Source: Pseudomonadota bacterium
GTDB lineage: Bacteria > Pseudomonadota > Gammaproteobacteria > Pseudomonadales > Oceanobacteraceae
DNA: 64,000 bases
NCBI GenBank assembly: GCA_030145845.1
Contig: JAIXHJ010000011.1
Span: forward strand, 62,001 to 126,000
Direction of reading: 5' to 3'
Shown here: positions 17,685-25,685 of the stretch, piece by piece
How the letters are laid out: each line of letters starts with the position of its first letter
How positions within the stretch are numbered: the first letter of the stretch is position 1
Program-made: the position numbers and the translations under genes
Notes under the pieces: generated by a model
What the model was told of the DNA's origin: nothing
What the model saw: the letters and a program-made list of their open reading frames with translations, nothing else
The model's database searches: none

Positions 17685-17842
17685 GCTCTTGGGGGAGTAA
17701 TCTGCTCTGAATTACGTCAGAGCGCCTGCGTCAACAGACTTGAGCCTCATGCTCATGGCGCCGGCGACCACAGTCCCGCTGTGGTTTGATGAGACCTGAG
17801 ACAAACAGCGGAGTGACGAGGGCGGCACTCTGTCGTTTGTCT
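17685..17842 (+). ncRNA. yybP-ykoY manganese riboswitch with expression platform
   Basis: The leader carries the conserved elements of this class in order: GGGGGAGTA at 17691, GTCAACA at about 17732, the GAGCC/GGC three-way junction, CGACC at about 17764, and GAGACC at 17791. TCTTGGG pairs with CCTGAGA (17795-17801) as stem P1, using two wobbles. A second hairpin (17799-17815 with 17826-17842, outer arms AGACAAAC/GTTTGTCT) shares bases with P1, so the two are at least partly exclusive. It is followed by TTTGGTTAC. Members of this class sense Mn2+ and switch on manganese exporters. The next gene is such an exporter candidate. Confidence 0.9.
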
Positions 17843-17873
17843 TTGGTTACAATAACCCGCCCCCGGATTACTG

Positions 17874-18491
17874 ATGATGACTGACTCTTCTTTCCAGGCT
17901 ATCACTGACAGCCTGTCTCACTCCGCTGTGCTGACCTCCACGGTTGCTGTTGCCATTGCCGAAATCGGCGATAAAACCCAGCTGCTGTCACTGCTGCTGA
18001 CGGCAAAATTCCGTAATAAAAGCGCCATTGTCGCCGGCATTCTGGTCGCCACTCTGCTCAATCATGCCGTCTCGGCCTGGCTTGGCGTATGGCTGGGGGC
18101 CTCCCTTGACAGCTGGCTCAACGGCAATACAGCACACTGGATACTGGCGGCAGCCTTCCTGGCCATGGCCGCCTGGGTGCTGGTACCGGATAAAGACGAT
18201 GACAGCGCCAATACCCATCAGGCCTGGGGTGCCTTCCTCGCCACCACCGTACTCTTCTTTCTCGCTGAGATCGGTGATAAAACCCAGGTTGCCACAGTGC
18301 TGCTGGCGGCCGAGTTTGACTCCGTTATCTGGGTGACTGCCGGCACGACGTTGGGCATGATGCTGGCCAACGTACCGGTTGTCATTTATGGCGAACGTCT
18401 GATGCAGCGTATGCCGCTGAACCTCGCCCGCTATGGCACCAGCCTCGTATTTGCCGGCCTTGCCCTGTGGGTGGTGCTGTCCGGCAATTAA
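17874..18491 (+). CDS. TMEM165/GDT1 (UPF0016) family cation transporter, probable Mn2+ exporter
   Basis: The 205-residue membrane protein has the two signature repeats of the family, AEIGDKTQLLSLLL (about residue 26) and AEIGDKTQVATVLL (about residue 129). About six membrane helices form two inverted halves. Bacterial members such as MneA export manganese. The manganese riboswitch immediately upstream gives independent support for that role. The start codon could be ATG 17874 or ATG 17877; no strong ribosome-binding site is visible, which fits control of translation by the leader. Confidence 0.9.
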   Translation: MMTDSSFQAITDSLSHSAVLTSTVAVAIAEIGDKTQLLSLLLTAKFRNKSAIVAGILVATLLNHAVSAWLGVWLGASLDSWLNGNTAHWILAAAFLAMAAWVLVPDKDDDSANTHQAWGAFLATTVLFFLAEIGDKTQVATVLLAAEFDSVIWVTAGTTLGMMLANVPVVIYGERLMQRMPLNLARYGTSLVFAGLALWVVLSGN

Positions 18492-18692
18492 GAAATGCCG
18501 GAATAACTCTGCACAGCTCTGCGCGAATCTTTCCGGGCTGCAGAGCAAGGCGGTGAAGAAAGGGAATGGCGGGCCTTTTCGGTTCGCCAACGCCGCGGTG
18601 TGGGCCGCAAAGCCCCGCCCTGCAGGCACCGGGTTATGCAGAGGCGTCTTAACAAAAATATGGAATCGAAACGATCTGTATTTTTCGTTTTT
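18492..18692 (+). ncRNA. Candidate structured leader or small RNA between the transporter and oxygenase genes
   Basis: The 257-base gap before the oxygenase is GC-rich and full of short stems: CCGGCA/TGCCGG around the previous stop codon, GCTCTGC (18516-18522) with GCAGAGC (18540-18546), and GGGC-N6-GCCC near 18602-18615. It ends with an A/U-rich hairpin (AAAAATATGG with CTGTATTTTT, 18654-18685) followed by CGTTTTT, which looks like a terminator. It matches no RNA family I can name. It could be a leader, a 3' untranslated region or a separate small RNA. Confidence 0.3.
18654..18692 (+). terminator. Possible terminator hairpin before the oxygenase gene
   Basis: AAAAATATGGAATCG pairs with CGATCTGTATTTTT around a three-A loop, with one bulge and two wobbles. 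CGTTTTT follows. The stem is weak in its outer part, but the U-tract is convincing. Confidence 0.5.
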
Positions 18693-18748
18693 CACCTCCC
18701 CGGTGATCGGGTAAAAGGCCCGTTTAAACTGTCTCCGGGGTCCCCGCC

Positions 18749-19414
18749 ATGCTCACTGCTCCTGATCTGAATACGGATGAAGGCCGGGAAACCCTGTTTG
18801 AGTCCATTGCTGCCGGGCTGCAGACTGACGGTTGCGTGGTAACGGCGAATGCCCTGCCGCTGCTGATCTCATCCGGCCTGCTGCACCGTATCGCCACCCT
18901 GCAGCACGACGATTTCCGCCGCGCAGGTACCGGCCGCGGACAGGAACACCAGCTCAACCGCTTTGTCCGCCGTGACCGCATCCGCTGGCTCAGCCATGAA
19001 CATCCGGCTGAATCGGCCTGGCTGGACTATATGGCTTCCCTGCAGCAATACCTTAACCGGCGCCTGTTTCTTGGCCTGTTCAGCTATGAAGGCCATTTTG
19101 CCCATTACAGCCCGGGGGATTTTTACCGCCGCCATATGGATGCTTTTCAGGGCCAGGCCAACCGCATTCTGACCACGGTGCTGTATCTCAACCCGGACTG
19201 GGAAAGCCGTGATGGTGGTGAGCTGGTGATTTACGATCCCTGTAACCACGATAAGGAGCTGTGCCGTGTGCGTCCGGCATTCGGCACGCTGGTGACGTTT
19301 CTGAGCGAAGAATATCCGCACGAAGTGCTGCCCGCCCAGCGTGACCGCTACAGCATTGCCGGCTGGTTCCGCCTCAACTCGAGCACCGCGGCCATCAGCG
19401 ACCCACCACGCTGA
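18749..19414 (+). CDS. 2-oxoglutarate/Fe(II)-dependent oxygenase (prolyl-hydroxylase-like)
   Basis: The 221-residue protein has the facial triad of the family: His and Asp in FYRRHMDAFQ (about residue 130) and the distal His in EEYPHEVLPA (about residue 192). An Arg ten residues later (DRYSIAGWFR) would hold 2-oxoglutarate. LTTVLYLNPDW and GGELVIYDP are core strands. It hydroxylates an unknown substrate, perhaps a protein, as for the PHD-like members. It is monocistronic. Confidence 0.85.
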   Translation: MLTAPDLNTDEGRETLFESIAAGLQTDGCVVTANALPLLISSGLLHRIATLQHDDFRRAGTGRGQEHQLNRFVRRDRIRWLSHEHPAESAWLDYMASLQQYLNRRLFLGLFSYEGHFAHYSPGDFYRRHMDAFQGQANRILTTVLYLNPDWESRDGGELVIYDPCNHDKELCRVRPAFGTLVTFLSEEYPHEVLPAQRDRYSIAGWFRLNSSTAAISDPPR

Positions 19415-19549
19415 GCCAGCCATAGTATTAAATTTATCAACAAATCCGAACAATCCCTCGCATTGTAAGACTGCCATACTCGCCTAGACTGATGACTGAA
19501 CACCTGATTTCCAGGTCTCTGCACAACGGTTAACGTCAGGAGTATGCGT

Positions 19550-21178
19550 ATGTTGTGGTCCAATCTGAGTCTGGCGAAAAAACTGATTCTGCCGATCGCT
19601 GTACTCAGTGCACTGATGGCAGTTCTGTCCATTGTCCAGCTGTCGTCTCTCAACACCATTGCTGCTGATTACAGCAACATCAATAAGAAATACCTGCCCG
19701 CCCTGCAGCTGGTGCTCAATGCTGACCGCGACCTGTACCAGGCGCAGATAGCGGAGCGGACCATCGCCCTCGGGATGCCTGAGCCACTGTTTTTTGATAT
19801 GCATAAAGAGAATCTGGATCAGGTCGAAGAACGGCTGCAGCAGGTTCAGCAGATGACAATCTCTGCTGAGGCCAAAACACTGGCCGGACAGTTCCTCGAT
19901 GTGTTCTCACAATGGCGCCCTAAATCTGAACAACTGGTGCAGCGTGTCAATGACGGGGTGATATCCCTGTCGGCGTCTTCCACCATCAGCGCCGATGTAC
20001 TGGAGAAAGAATTCGAGCAGATCCGCGACGTGCTGGATACCCTGGGTGAACAGCTGGGTAAGGAAGCAGAAAGCCTGCAGCAAAGCGCTGAGTCTTCGCG
20101 CACCAGTGCCATGGGCAGCATTTTTGTGCTGCTCGGTGTTGCCATTGTGACCGCCCTGCTGGTGGCGGTTTTTTTCCCGCGTCTGATCACCGGACCAGTG
20201 AATCAGCTCAGTAATGTGCTGGGTCAGATGGCCGATGGCAAAGGCGATCTGACCATCCGTATGCCCGATATCGGCAATGATGAAATCGGCGTTATGAGCC
20301 GTAACTTCAACCGTTTTATCAGTGGTATGCAGCAGATGATCGGCACCATTAAAACCGTGGCGGAAGAAGTCAGTTCAACCTCCTCCGGGCTGCAGTCCGG
20401 TGCCGCCAGCAGCCGCCGCATCAGTGACGAATATGCCAATGTCATGGATACCGTCGCGACCGCCAATCATGAAATGGGGCTCGCCATTCAGGAAGTTTCT
20501 TCCAATACCCAGCAGGTATCAGAAGAAGCCAGAACGGCCGACCGCTCCGCGCAGGATGTGGCAACCCAGTTCCGCCGTGCGATGGAAGAAATTCAGGACC
20601 TGGCCGCCAATGTGAATCAGTCCGGTCAGGTCATTCAGGAAGTCGCAGAAGAAACCACCAATATTGCCTCGGTGCTGGATGTGATCCGCGGTATTGCTGA
20701 GCAGACAAACCTGCTGGCGCTGAATGCGGCCATTGAGGCCGCCCGCGCCGGCGAACAGGGCCGTGGCTTTGCCGTAGTCGCGGATGAAGTGCGTACTCTG
20801 GCCAGCAAAACCCAGCAGTCCACCGGTGACATCAACGATATGATTGAAAAGCTGCGCTCCGGAGTCGAACGGGCCGTCAGCAGCATGCAGCAGAGCCGGC
20901 AGAAAGCAGAAAAAACCGTCGAATATGCGAGCGAATCCGAAGCCAATATTCAGTCTATTTCCGGTCTGATGGTCAGCATCAGCGACCGTATTCTGCAGGT
21001 GGCATCCGCCATTGAAGAACAGACCTCGGTGATCAATGAAATCAACGAGAATATGTCCGGCGCCAGGGATCTCAGCAGCGAGGGTTCGAAAAGCACCAGC
21101 CGTATCGTTGAGGCGGTGGATGGCCTGAATCAGGAAGCCGGTAAACTGAACCATGAAGTTGCCAACTTCACGGTCTGA
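19550..21178 (+). CDS. Methyl-accepting chemotaxis protein
   Basis: ATG 19550 has AGGAG seven bases upstream, so I prefer it to ATG 19544, which would leave one base. The 542-residue protein has membrane helix 1 at about 10-30, a helical periplasmic sensor of about 155 residues, membrane helix 2 at about 188-208 ([18 protein letters not shown]), and a HAMP domain. The cytoplasmic signalling rod has the tip [20 protein letters not shown] (CheA/CheW contact). No C-terminal CheR pentapeptide is present. No che genes are nearby. The ligand is unknown. Confidence 0.95.
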   Translation: MLWSNLSLAKKLILPIAVLSALMAVLSIVQLSSLNTIAADYSNINKKYLPALQLVLNADRDLYQAQIAERTIALGMPEPLFFDMHKENLDQVEERLQQVQQMTISAEAKTLAGQFLDVFSQWRPKSEQLVQRVNDGVISLSASSTISADVLEKEFEQIRDVLDTLGEQLGKEAESLQQSAESSRTSAMGSIFVLLGVAIVTALLVAVFFPRLITGPVNQLSNVLGQMADGKGDLTIRMPDIGNDEIGVMSRNFNRFISGMQQMIGTIKTVAEEVSSTSSGLQSGAASSRRISDEYANVMDTVATANHEMGLAIQEVSSNTQQVSEEARTADRSAQDVATQFRRAMEEIQDLAANVNQSGQVIQEVAEETTNIASVLDVIRGIAEQTNLLALNAAIEAARAGEQGRGFAVVADEVRTLASKTQQSTGDINDMIEKLRSGVERAVSSMQQSRQKAEKTVEYASESEANIQSISGLMVSISDRILQVASAIEEQTSVINEINENMSGARDLSSEGSKSTSRIVEAVDGLNQEAGKLNHEVANFTV

Positions 21179-21194
21179 CGCAGACTGACAACAG

Positions 21195-21233
21195 GCAATA
21201 AAAAAGCCGGGTTTTCCCCGGCTTTTTTATTGC
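21195..21233. terminator. Strong bidirectional terminator between the MCP and sirB2-like genes
   Basis: Two perfect 17-base arms enclose a five-base loop: GCAATAAAAAAGCCGGG on the left and its complement on the right. The GC core is flanked by A6 and T6, so it can stop transcripts from both sides, and it sits between convergent genes. Confidence 0.9.
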
Positions 21234-21243
21234 GTCAGTACGG

Positions 21244-21618
21244 TCAGAACATCGCCAGCCATGACATCACATCATGTGTTCTGGCTACCCCCAGCACATA
21301 CAGATAACTCAGCAGCGCCGCAAAAAAAGCACGGCGGCTGGCCCGTTTGATGGCAACACTGCCAAACCCGATATAAGCGATAAGACCGATGACCTTGGCT
21401 GTCAGCCAGCTGTCAGTGAGCGGATACTGCGCAATACGGATACACAGCAGAATCGCAAAAACCAGCAACAGGGTATCCAGTACGTGCGGTAATATTTTAA
21501 TAACCTTATTACGGCGCCATACCGGGTAAAAATAGAACAGCAGAAAGCGGCCAACAAATAACAGAATTGTCAGGTAAGCCAGACCAGCATGGCTGTGTTT
21601 GAGAATGGAATAATCCAC
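21244..21618 (-). CDS. SirB2-family membrane protein
   Basis: The 124-residue protein has four hydrophobic helices (AYLTILLFVGRFLLFYFY, HVLDTLLLVFAILLCI, VIGLIAYIGFGSVAI and AFFAALLSYLYVLGVA) and the family-typical start LKHSHAGLAYLT. SirB2 proteins are small integral membrane proteins of unknown role; the name comes from invasion-gene regulation in Salmonella. It is alone between convergent and codirectional neighbours. Confidence 0.85.
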   Translation of the reverse strand: MDYSILKHSHAGLAYLTILLFVGRFLLFYFYPVWRRNKVIKILPHVLDTLLLVFAILLCIRIAQYPLTDSWLTAKVIGLIAYIGFGSVAIKRASRRAFFAALLSYLYVLGVARTHDVMSWLAMF

Positions 21619-21794
21619 GGCATATCCTCAGCAATTAACACCCCGCTAAGGGTAAGGTTCGGCGGAAAAATTGCAGCGAGCATAACAGGAAGCTCGCCAC
21701 TCTTCATCTTTCCTGCCGCAGACTGACCTATGTTTACGCTTGCTGAAAAAGCCGGCGCATGAATCTTTGCCATCCTCCGGACCCCTGTACAGAA

Positions 21795-22244
21795 TTAACC
21801 GGAGGAGCCTTTGACTTCCAGCCAGAAGGTCACCGGACCGTCATTCAGCAGCGAAACCTGCATATCGGCAGCAAACCGCCCACAGCCAGTGGTTACCTTC
21901 TCTGCCGCCCGGCCAACAAAATAATCGTACAGGTTTTCGGCCAGCGCCGGCGCGGCGGCGGAAGAAAATCCCGGCCGGGTACCTTTCGCAGTATCTGCGG
22001 CCAGGGTGAACTGCGATACCACCAGCAATTCATAACCACAGTCGAGCAGACTGAGATTCATGCGCCCGGTATCGTCAGGAAAAATACGGTAATTCAGAAT
22101 TTTATTCAGCAGACGGTCCGCCACTGCCTGATCATCACCTTTCTGTACGCCCAACAATAACAGAATGCCTCTGCCTATCTGCCCGGTTACTTCACCCTCA
22201 ACCTCGACCCGGGCTTCACTGACACGCTGGATCAATCCGATCAT
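21795..22244 (-). CDS. dtd: D-aminoacyl-tRNA deacylase
   Basis: The 149-residue protein begins [19 protein letters not shown] and contains the two active-site signatures SQFTLAAD (about residue 79) and [10 protein letters not shown] (about residue 136, the Gly-cisPro loop). It removes D-amino acids, and glycine mischarged on tRNA-Ala, so it guards translation. Length and motifs fit the family exactly. A dyad CCTCCGG/CCGGAGG flanks its stop codon. Confidence 0.95.
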   Translation of the reverse strand: MIGLIQRVSEARVEVEGEVTGQIGRGILLLLGVQKGDDQAVADRLLNKILNYRIFPDDTGRMNLSLLDCGYELLVVSQFTLAADTAKGTRPGFSSAAAPALAENLYDYFVGRAAEKVTTGCGRFAADMQVSLLNDGPVTFWLEVKGSSG

Positions 22245-22371
22245 AACTGCTCTGCTTATCTGTTGTTGGAATAGCGAAGTCTCTCACAGACCGCCGTGAA
22301 CTTTTATCCCATCCGCCGCGATCGTGATAATCTGGCCAGGTAACGCTATTTCCGCAAGACAAGGTCTCATT

Positions 22372-22893
22372 ATGAAACATCCTGCCATTGCCCTGTTCTG
22401 TCTGCTCAGCCTGTCCGCTCAGGCAACCGAGGTTTATATGTCCCGTGATGCCGACGGCAAGGTGACCTTCAGTGACAAGCCCGCCGGAAATGCCGAGAAA
22501 CACGAAGTCAAAGAACTGCCGGTCGTACCGGCCTTCGTAGCGCCGAAGAAAGAAGAAAAGCCGGTTAAAACCAAAGAACTGCCCTTTTCCTATACCAGCC
22601 TGACCATCGTCTCCCCGGTCAATGACTTCCAGCTGGAGAGTGGTTATGCCGGTGATCTGCAGATTTCCGGCGTTCTCAGCCCCGGCCTGCGCGAGAGCGA
22701 TACACTGTTGCTGCTCGACCGCAACAGCGTCATCCGCGAAGGCCGCCAGACCGCCTTTACGCTGAAAAACCTCAGCCGGGGGGAGCACATATTCCAGATG
22801 ACCGTCAGGGATAAAGACGGCAACAGCCTGATCAGCAGCAACCCGGTGACCGTTCACGTTCAGCGCGCCTCCGTCCTCAAGCGGAACTACTGA
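22372..22893 (+). CDS. DUF4124-domain exported protein
   Basis: ATG 22372 (AAGG eight bases upstream) gives 173 residues with a signal peptide (AIALFCLLSLSAQA). The DUF4124 domain follows directly: EVYMSRDADGKVTFSDKP, about residues 20-37. A lysine-rich linker (KKEEKPVKTKE) leads to a C-terminal beta-sandwich-like domain (about 75-165). Proteins of this kind regularly sit between glnA and ntrB in Pseudomonas relatives. The role is unknown; the setting suggests a link to nitrogen regulation only by position. Confidence 0.8.
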   Translation: MKHPAIALFCLLSLSAQATEVYMSRDADGKVTFSDKPAGNAEKHEVKELPVVPAFVAPKKEEKPVKTKELPFSYTSLTIVSPVNDFQLESGYAGDLQISGVLSPGLRESDTLLLLDRNSVIREGRQTAFTLKNLSRGEHIFQMTVRDKDGNSLISSNPVTVHVQRASVLKRNY

Positions 22894-22946
22894 TTCTGCC
22901 GGCGTGCCCCAATCTGGCCCTCCTTAACACACAAAAGCCCTAAATA

Positions 22947-22985
22947 AGTGCACTAAAAACTGATATAACCCTATTTTAGTGCACT
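22947..22985. promoter_or_regulatory. Paired AGTGCACT palindromes, candidate NtrC enhancer
   Basis: AGTGCACT occurs at 22947-22954 and 22978-22985, centre to centre 31 bases (three helical turns), with mirror flanks TAAAA and TTTTA making one large inverted repeat. A third GTGCAC lies at 23053-23058. NtrC half-sites are GCAC/GTGC, and the paired NtrC sites of E. coli glnA are also about three turns apart at a similar distance from the promoter. The half-sites here overlap rather than being seven bases apart, so the match is not classical. Confidence 0.45.
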
Positions 22986-23068
22986 GCTACTGCCGACCCG
23001 GTGATAGGTGTCCCCTTTAGCGCCACAGCGCAGGCCAGCCAGCGCTAATATTGTGCACAGCCCGATTA

Positions 23069-23084
23069 TGGCTCATTTTTTGCT
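23069..23084 (+). promoter_or_regulatory. Sigma-54 promoter of ntrBC
   Basis: TGGCTCATTTTTTGCT matches the -24/-12 consensus at 10 of 12 informative positions, with GG (23070-23071) and GC (23082-23083) exactly ten bases apart. The predicted start is near 23095, 66 bases before the ntrB start codon. Confidence 0.7.
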
Positions 23085-23160
23085 GTTATCCGGTCGTAAT
23101 ATGCCTTTATCACGGCACCGAGCCCGGTGCGGATTAACCAGGCAGCAAACGGAGACCTGA

Positions 23161-24240
23161 ATGCTCGCCAGCCCGATTATCAACCAACGCCTGCTGGAAC
23201 ACCTGAATACCGGGGTTCTGCTGCTTGACGCTGACCTGACGGTTCAGTACGTCAACCCGGCCGCCGAAGCGCTGCTCGAAATGAGCGGCAAGCGCTGCCT
23301 TGGGGTGCCTTTCTATGACCTCGCGCGGGAGTCGTCAGAAGAGTCGGTTGATGCGATGGAGCAGGCCATCATTACCGGCCATTCCTACACCAAGCGCGAA
23401 GCGACCATGCAGCTGCATAATCAGCAGCAGATCACCCTGGATTACAGCGTCAGCCCGGTTTCCCACCCGGAAACACGCCTGCCCAGCCTGCTGCTGGAAC
23501 TGCAGGGCCGTGACCGGCTGATGCGTATCAGCCGTGAAGAGCAGCTGATCGCCAAACAGGAAACCACCCGCTCACTGGTACGGGGCCTGGCACACGAGAT
23601 CAAAAATCCGCTCGGTGGCATCCGTGGTGCGGCGCAGTTGCTGGAACGGGAACTGCCATCGACGGATCTGAAGGAATACACCAACATTATTATTGAAGAG
23701 GCCGACCGTCTGCGTGACCTGGTCGACCGCCTGCTGGGACCGCGTCATATTCCGAAACAGGAAGTGGTGAATATCCACGAAGTTCTGGAGCGTGTGTGCC
23801 AGCTGATTGAAGTCGAATCGCAGGGCCAGGTTGAACTGATCCGTGATTACGACCCGTCTATTCCGGAACTGGAAGCCGATAAGGGCCAGCTGATCCAGGC
23901 CCTGCTGAATATCTGCCGTAATGCCATGCAGGCCATGCTGGAAGCCCGGCCGGCAGTTGAACACCCGACCCTCACCCTGCGCAGCCGCACGGTGCGCCAG
24001 TTTACTATTGGCCATCAGCGTCACCGTCTGGTTGCTCAGATCGACATCACAGATAACGGCCCGGGCATTCCGCCGGAGCTGCGTGAGAACCTGTTTTATC
24101 CGATGGTCAGCGGCCGGGCCGACGGAACCGGACTCGGTCTGTCCATTTCCCAATCCATTATTAATCAGAAAAACGGGATTATTGAGTTCACCAGCTCGCC
24201 CGGTAAAACCGTCTTCTCAATCTATTTACCATTGGAATAA
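23161..24240 (+). CDS. ntrB: Nitrogen regulation sensor histidine kinase NtrB
   Basis: The 359-residue cytoplasmic kinase has a PAS domain (about 10-110, containing LLDADLTVQYVNPAAEALL), an H-box with the phosphorylated His in GLAHEIKNPLGGIRGAA (about residue 143), the N-box NICRNAMQAM (about 250), and the G boxes DNGPGIPPEL and GTGLGLSIS. It phosphorylates NtrC when nitrogen is short, under PII control. GGAGA precedes ATG 23161 and ntrC starts two bases after its stop. Confidence 0.95.
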   Translation: MLASPIINQRLLEHLNTGVLLLDADLTVQYVNPAAEALLEMSGKRCLGVPFYDLARESSEESVDAMEQAIITGHSYTKREATMQLHNQQQITLDYSVSPVSHPETRLPSLLLELQGRDRLMRISREEQLIAKQETTRSLVRGLAHEIKNPLGGIRGAAQLLERELPSTDLKEYTNIIIEEADRLRDLVDRLLGPRHIPKQEVVNIHEVLERVCQLIEVESQGQVELIRDYDPSIPELEADKGQLIQALLNICRNAMQAMLEARPAVEHPTLTLRSRTVRQFTIGHQRHRLVAQIDITDNGPGIPPELRENLFYPMVSGRADGTGLGLSISQSIINQKNGIIEFTSSPGKTVFSIYLPLE

Positions 24241-24242
24241 TT

Positions 24243-25673
24243 ATGAGCACTGTCTGGATTATTGACGATGACAAATCCATCCGCTGGGTACTGGAAAAGG
24301 CCCTTGAAGGTGAAAACATCCGCACCCGGGTGTTTGAACAGGCGGAGCCGGCACTGTCAGCCCTGAAACGGGAGCATCCTGACGCCATTATTTCCGATAT
24401 CCGTATGCCCGGAATGGACGGCCTGACACTGCTGCGTCACGCCCACGAAGCCAACCCGGACCTGCCGGTGATTATCATGACCGCTCATTCCGATCTGGAA
24501 AGTGCGGTGTCATCGTATCAGCAGGGGGCATTCGAATATCTGCCAAAACCGTTTGACGTTGATGAAGCCGTTAACCTGATCCAGCGTGCCATCGCGCACT
24601 TTGAAGAAATCAACGCTGCCGCACCGCAGTCGGATGAAAATACCGAAGAACATGAAATCATTGGTGAAGCACCGGCGATGCAGGAAGTTTTCCGCGCCAT
24701 CGGCCGTTTGTCACAGTCCAATATCACGGTCCTGATCAACGGTGAGTCCGGTACCGGTAAAGAACTGGTCGCCCATGCGCTGCATAAACACAGCCCGCGC
24801 TCAGCCGAACCTTTTATTGCGCTGAATATGGCGGCCATTCCGAAAGATCTGATTGAGTCTGAATTATTCGGTCATGAAAAAGGCTCCTTTACCGGAGCCG
24901 GTGGCCAGCGCCGCGGCCGTTTTGAGCAGGCCAACGGCGGCACCCTGTTCCTGGATGAAATCGGTGATATGCCGGCCGATACCCAGACCCGCCTGCTGCG
25001 GGTTCTGGCCGACGGTGAATTTTACCGCGTCGGCGGCACCACCCCGGTTAAGGTGAATGTCCGTATTATCGCCGCGACGCACCAGAATCTGGAAACCCTG
25101 GTAAAAGAAGGCCGTTTCCGTGAAGACCTTTTCCACCGCCTGAATGTGATCCGCATCCATCTGCCACGCCTGGCAGACCGCCGTGAAGATATTCCCAAAC
25201 TGCTGGCCCACTTCCTGAAACGCGCCGCCGAAGAACTGGAAGTGGAAGCCAAAACCCTGCGCCCGGAAACCGAAGAATATCTGAGCTCCCTCGACTGGCC
25301 GGGTAACGTCCGTCAATTGGAAAATACCTGCCGCTGGATTACCGTCATGGCGTCCGGCCGTGAAGTACTGATCAGTGATCTGCCGCCGGAACTGCTGGAT
25401 CAGCAGGGCAGCGTGCACACCTCAGGCAACTGGGAACAGGCTCTGCGCTACTGGGCCGATCAGCAACTGGCGAACGGTGCCACCAGCCTGCTGGATACTG
25501 CCGTGCCGGTGTTTGAACGTATCATGATTGAAACTGCGCTGAAGCATACCGCCGGCCGCCGCCGTGATGCCGCCAACCTGCTGGGCTGGGGACGCAACAC
25601 TCTGACGCGTAAAATCAAGGAACTGAATATGGATGGTCACGGTTCCGACGACGATGATGAGAGTGAAGAATAA
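24243..25673 (+). CDS. ntrC: Nitrogen regulation response regulator NtrC
   Basis: The 476-residue protein has a receiver domain with the acceptor Asp in AIISDIRMPG (about residue 54). The sigma-54 AAA+ domain has Walker A GESGTGKELV (about 169), the sigma-54 contact loop GSFTGA (about 215) and Walker B GGTLFLDEIGD. The Fis-type DNA-binding helices end in RRRDAANLLGWGRNTLTRKI. It activates sigma-54 promoters for nitrogen scavenging. Length and domain order match the family. It is convergent with mshQ. Confidence 0.95.
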   Translation: MSTVWIIDDDKSIRWVLEKALEGENIRTRVFEQAEPALSALKREHPDAIISDIRMPGMDGLTLLRHAHEANPDLPVIIMTAHSDLESAVSSYQQGAFEYLPKPFDVDEAVNLIQRAIAHFEEINAAAPQSDENTEEHEIIGEAPAMQEVFRAIGRLSQSNITVLINGESGTGKELVAHALHKHSPRSAEPFIALNMAAIPKDLIESELFGHEKGSFTGAGGQRRGRFEQANGGTLFLDEIGDMPADTQTRLLRVLADGEFYRVGGTTPVKVNVRIIAATHQNLETLVKEGRFREDLFHRLNVIRIHLPRLADRREDIPKLLAHFLKRAAEELEVEAKTLRPETEEYLSSLDWPGNVRQLENTCRWITVMASGREVLISDLPPELLDQQGSVHTSGNWEQALRYWADQQLANGATSLLDTAVPVFERIMIETALKHTAGRRRDAANLLGWGRNTLTRKIKELNMDGHGSDDDDESEE

Positions 25674-25682
25674 TCTTCACTC
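25661..25682. terminator. Hairpin between convergent ntrC and mshQ
   Basis: A perfect nine-base-pair stem, GAGTGAAGA with TCTTCACTC, encloses the loop ATAA and spans the ntrC stop codon. It lacks a T-tract on both strands, so it may only slow polymerase or stabilise the transcript ends. Confidence 0.35.
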
Positions 25683-25685
25683 CCG

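Noticed and set aside
18590-18650. Resemblance to a c-di-GMP-I riboswitch (GCAAAGCC and GGGTTA)
   Set aside because: The 5' GGCAAACC element, the GNRA loop and the receptor are absent, and the flanking pairing does not match.
18433-18714. Plus-strand frame of 93 codons through the gap before the oxygenase
   Set aside because: It starts inside the transporter gene in another frame, has no ribosome-binding site, and the translated part looks like random GC-rich sequence.
22947-22985. Classical NtrC site TGCAC-N7-GTGCA
   Set aside because: The half-sites overlap or are 25 bases apart, so I report it as a candidate only.
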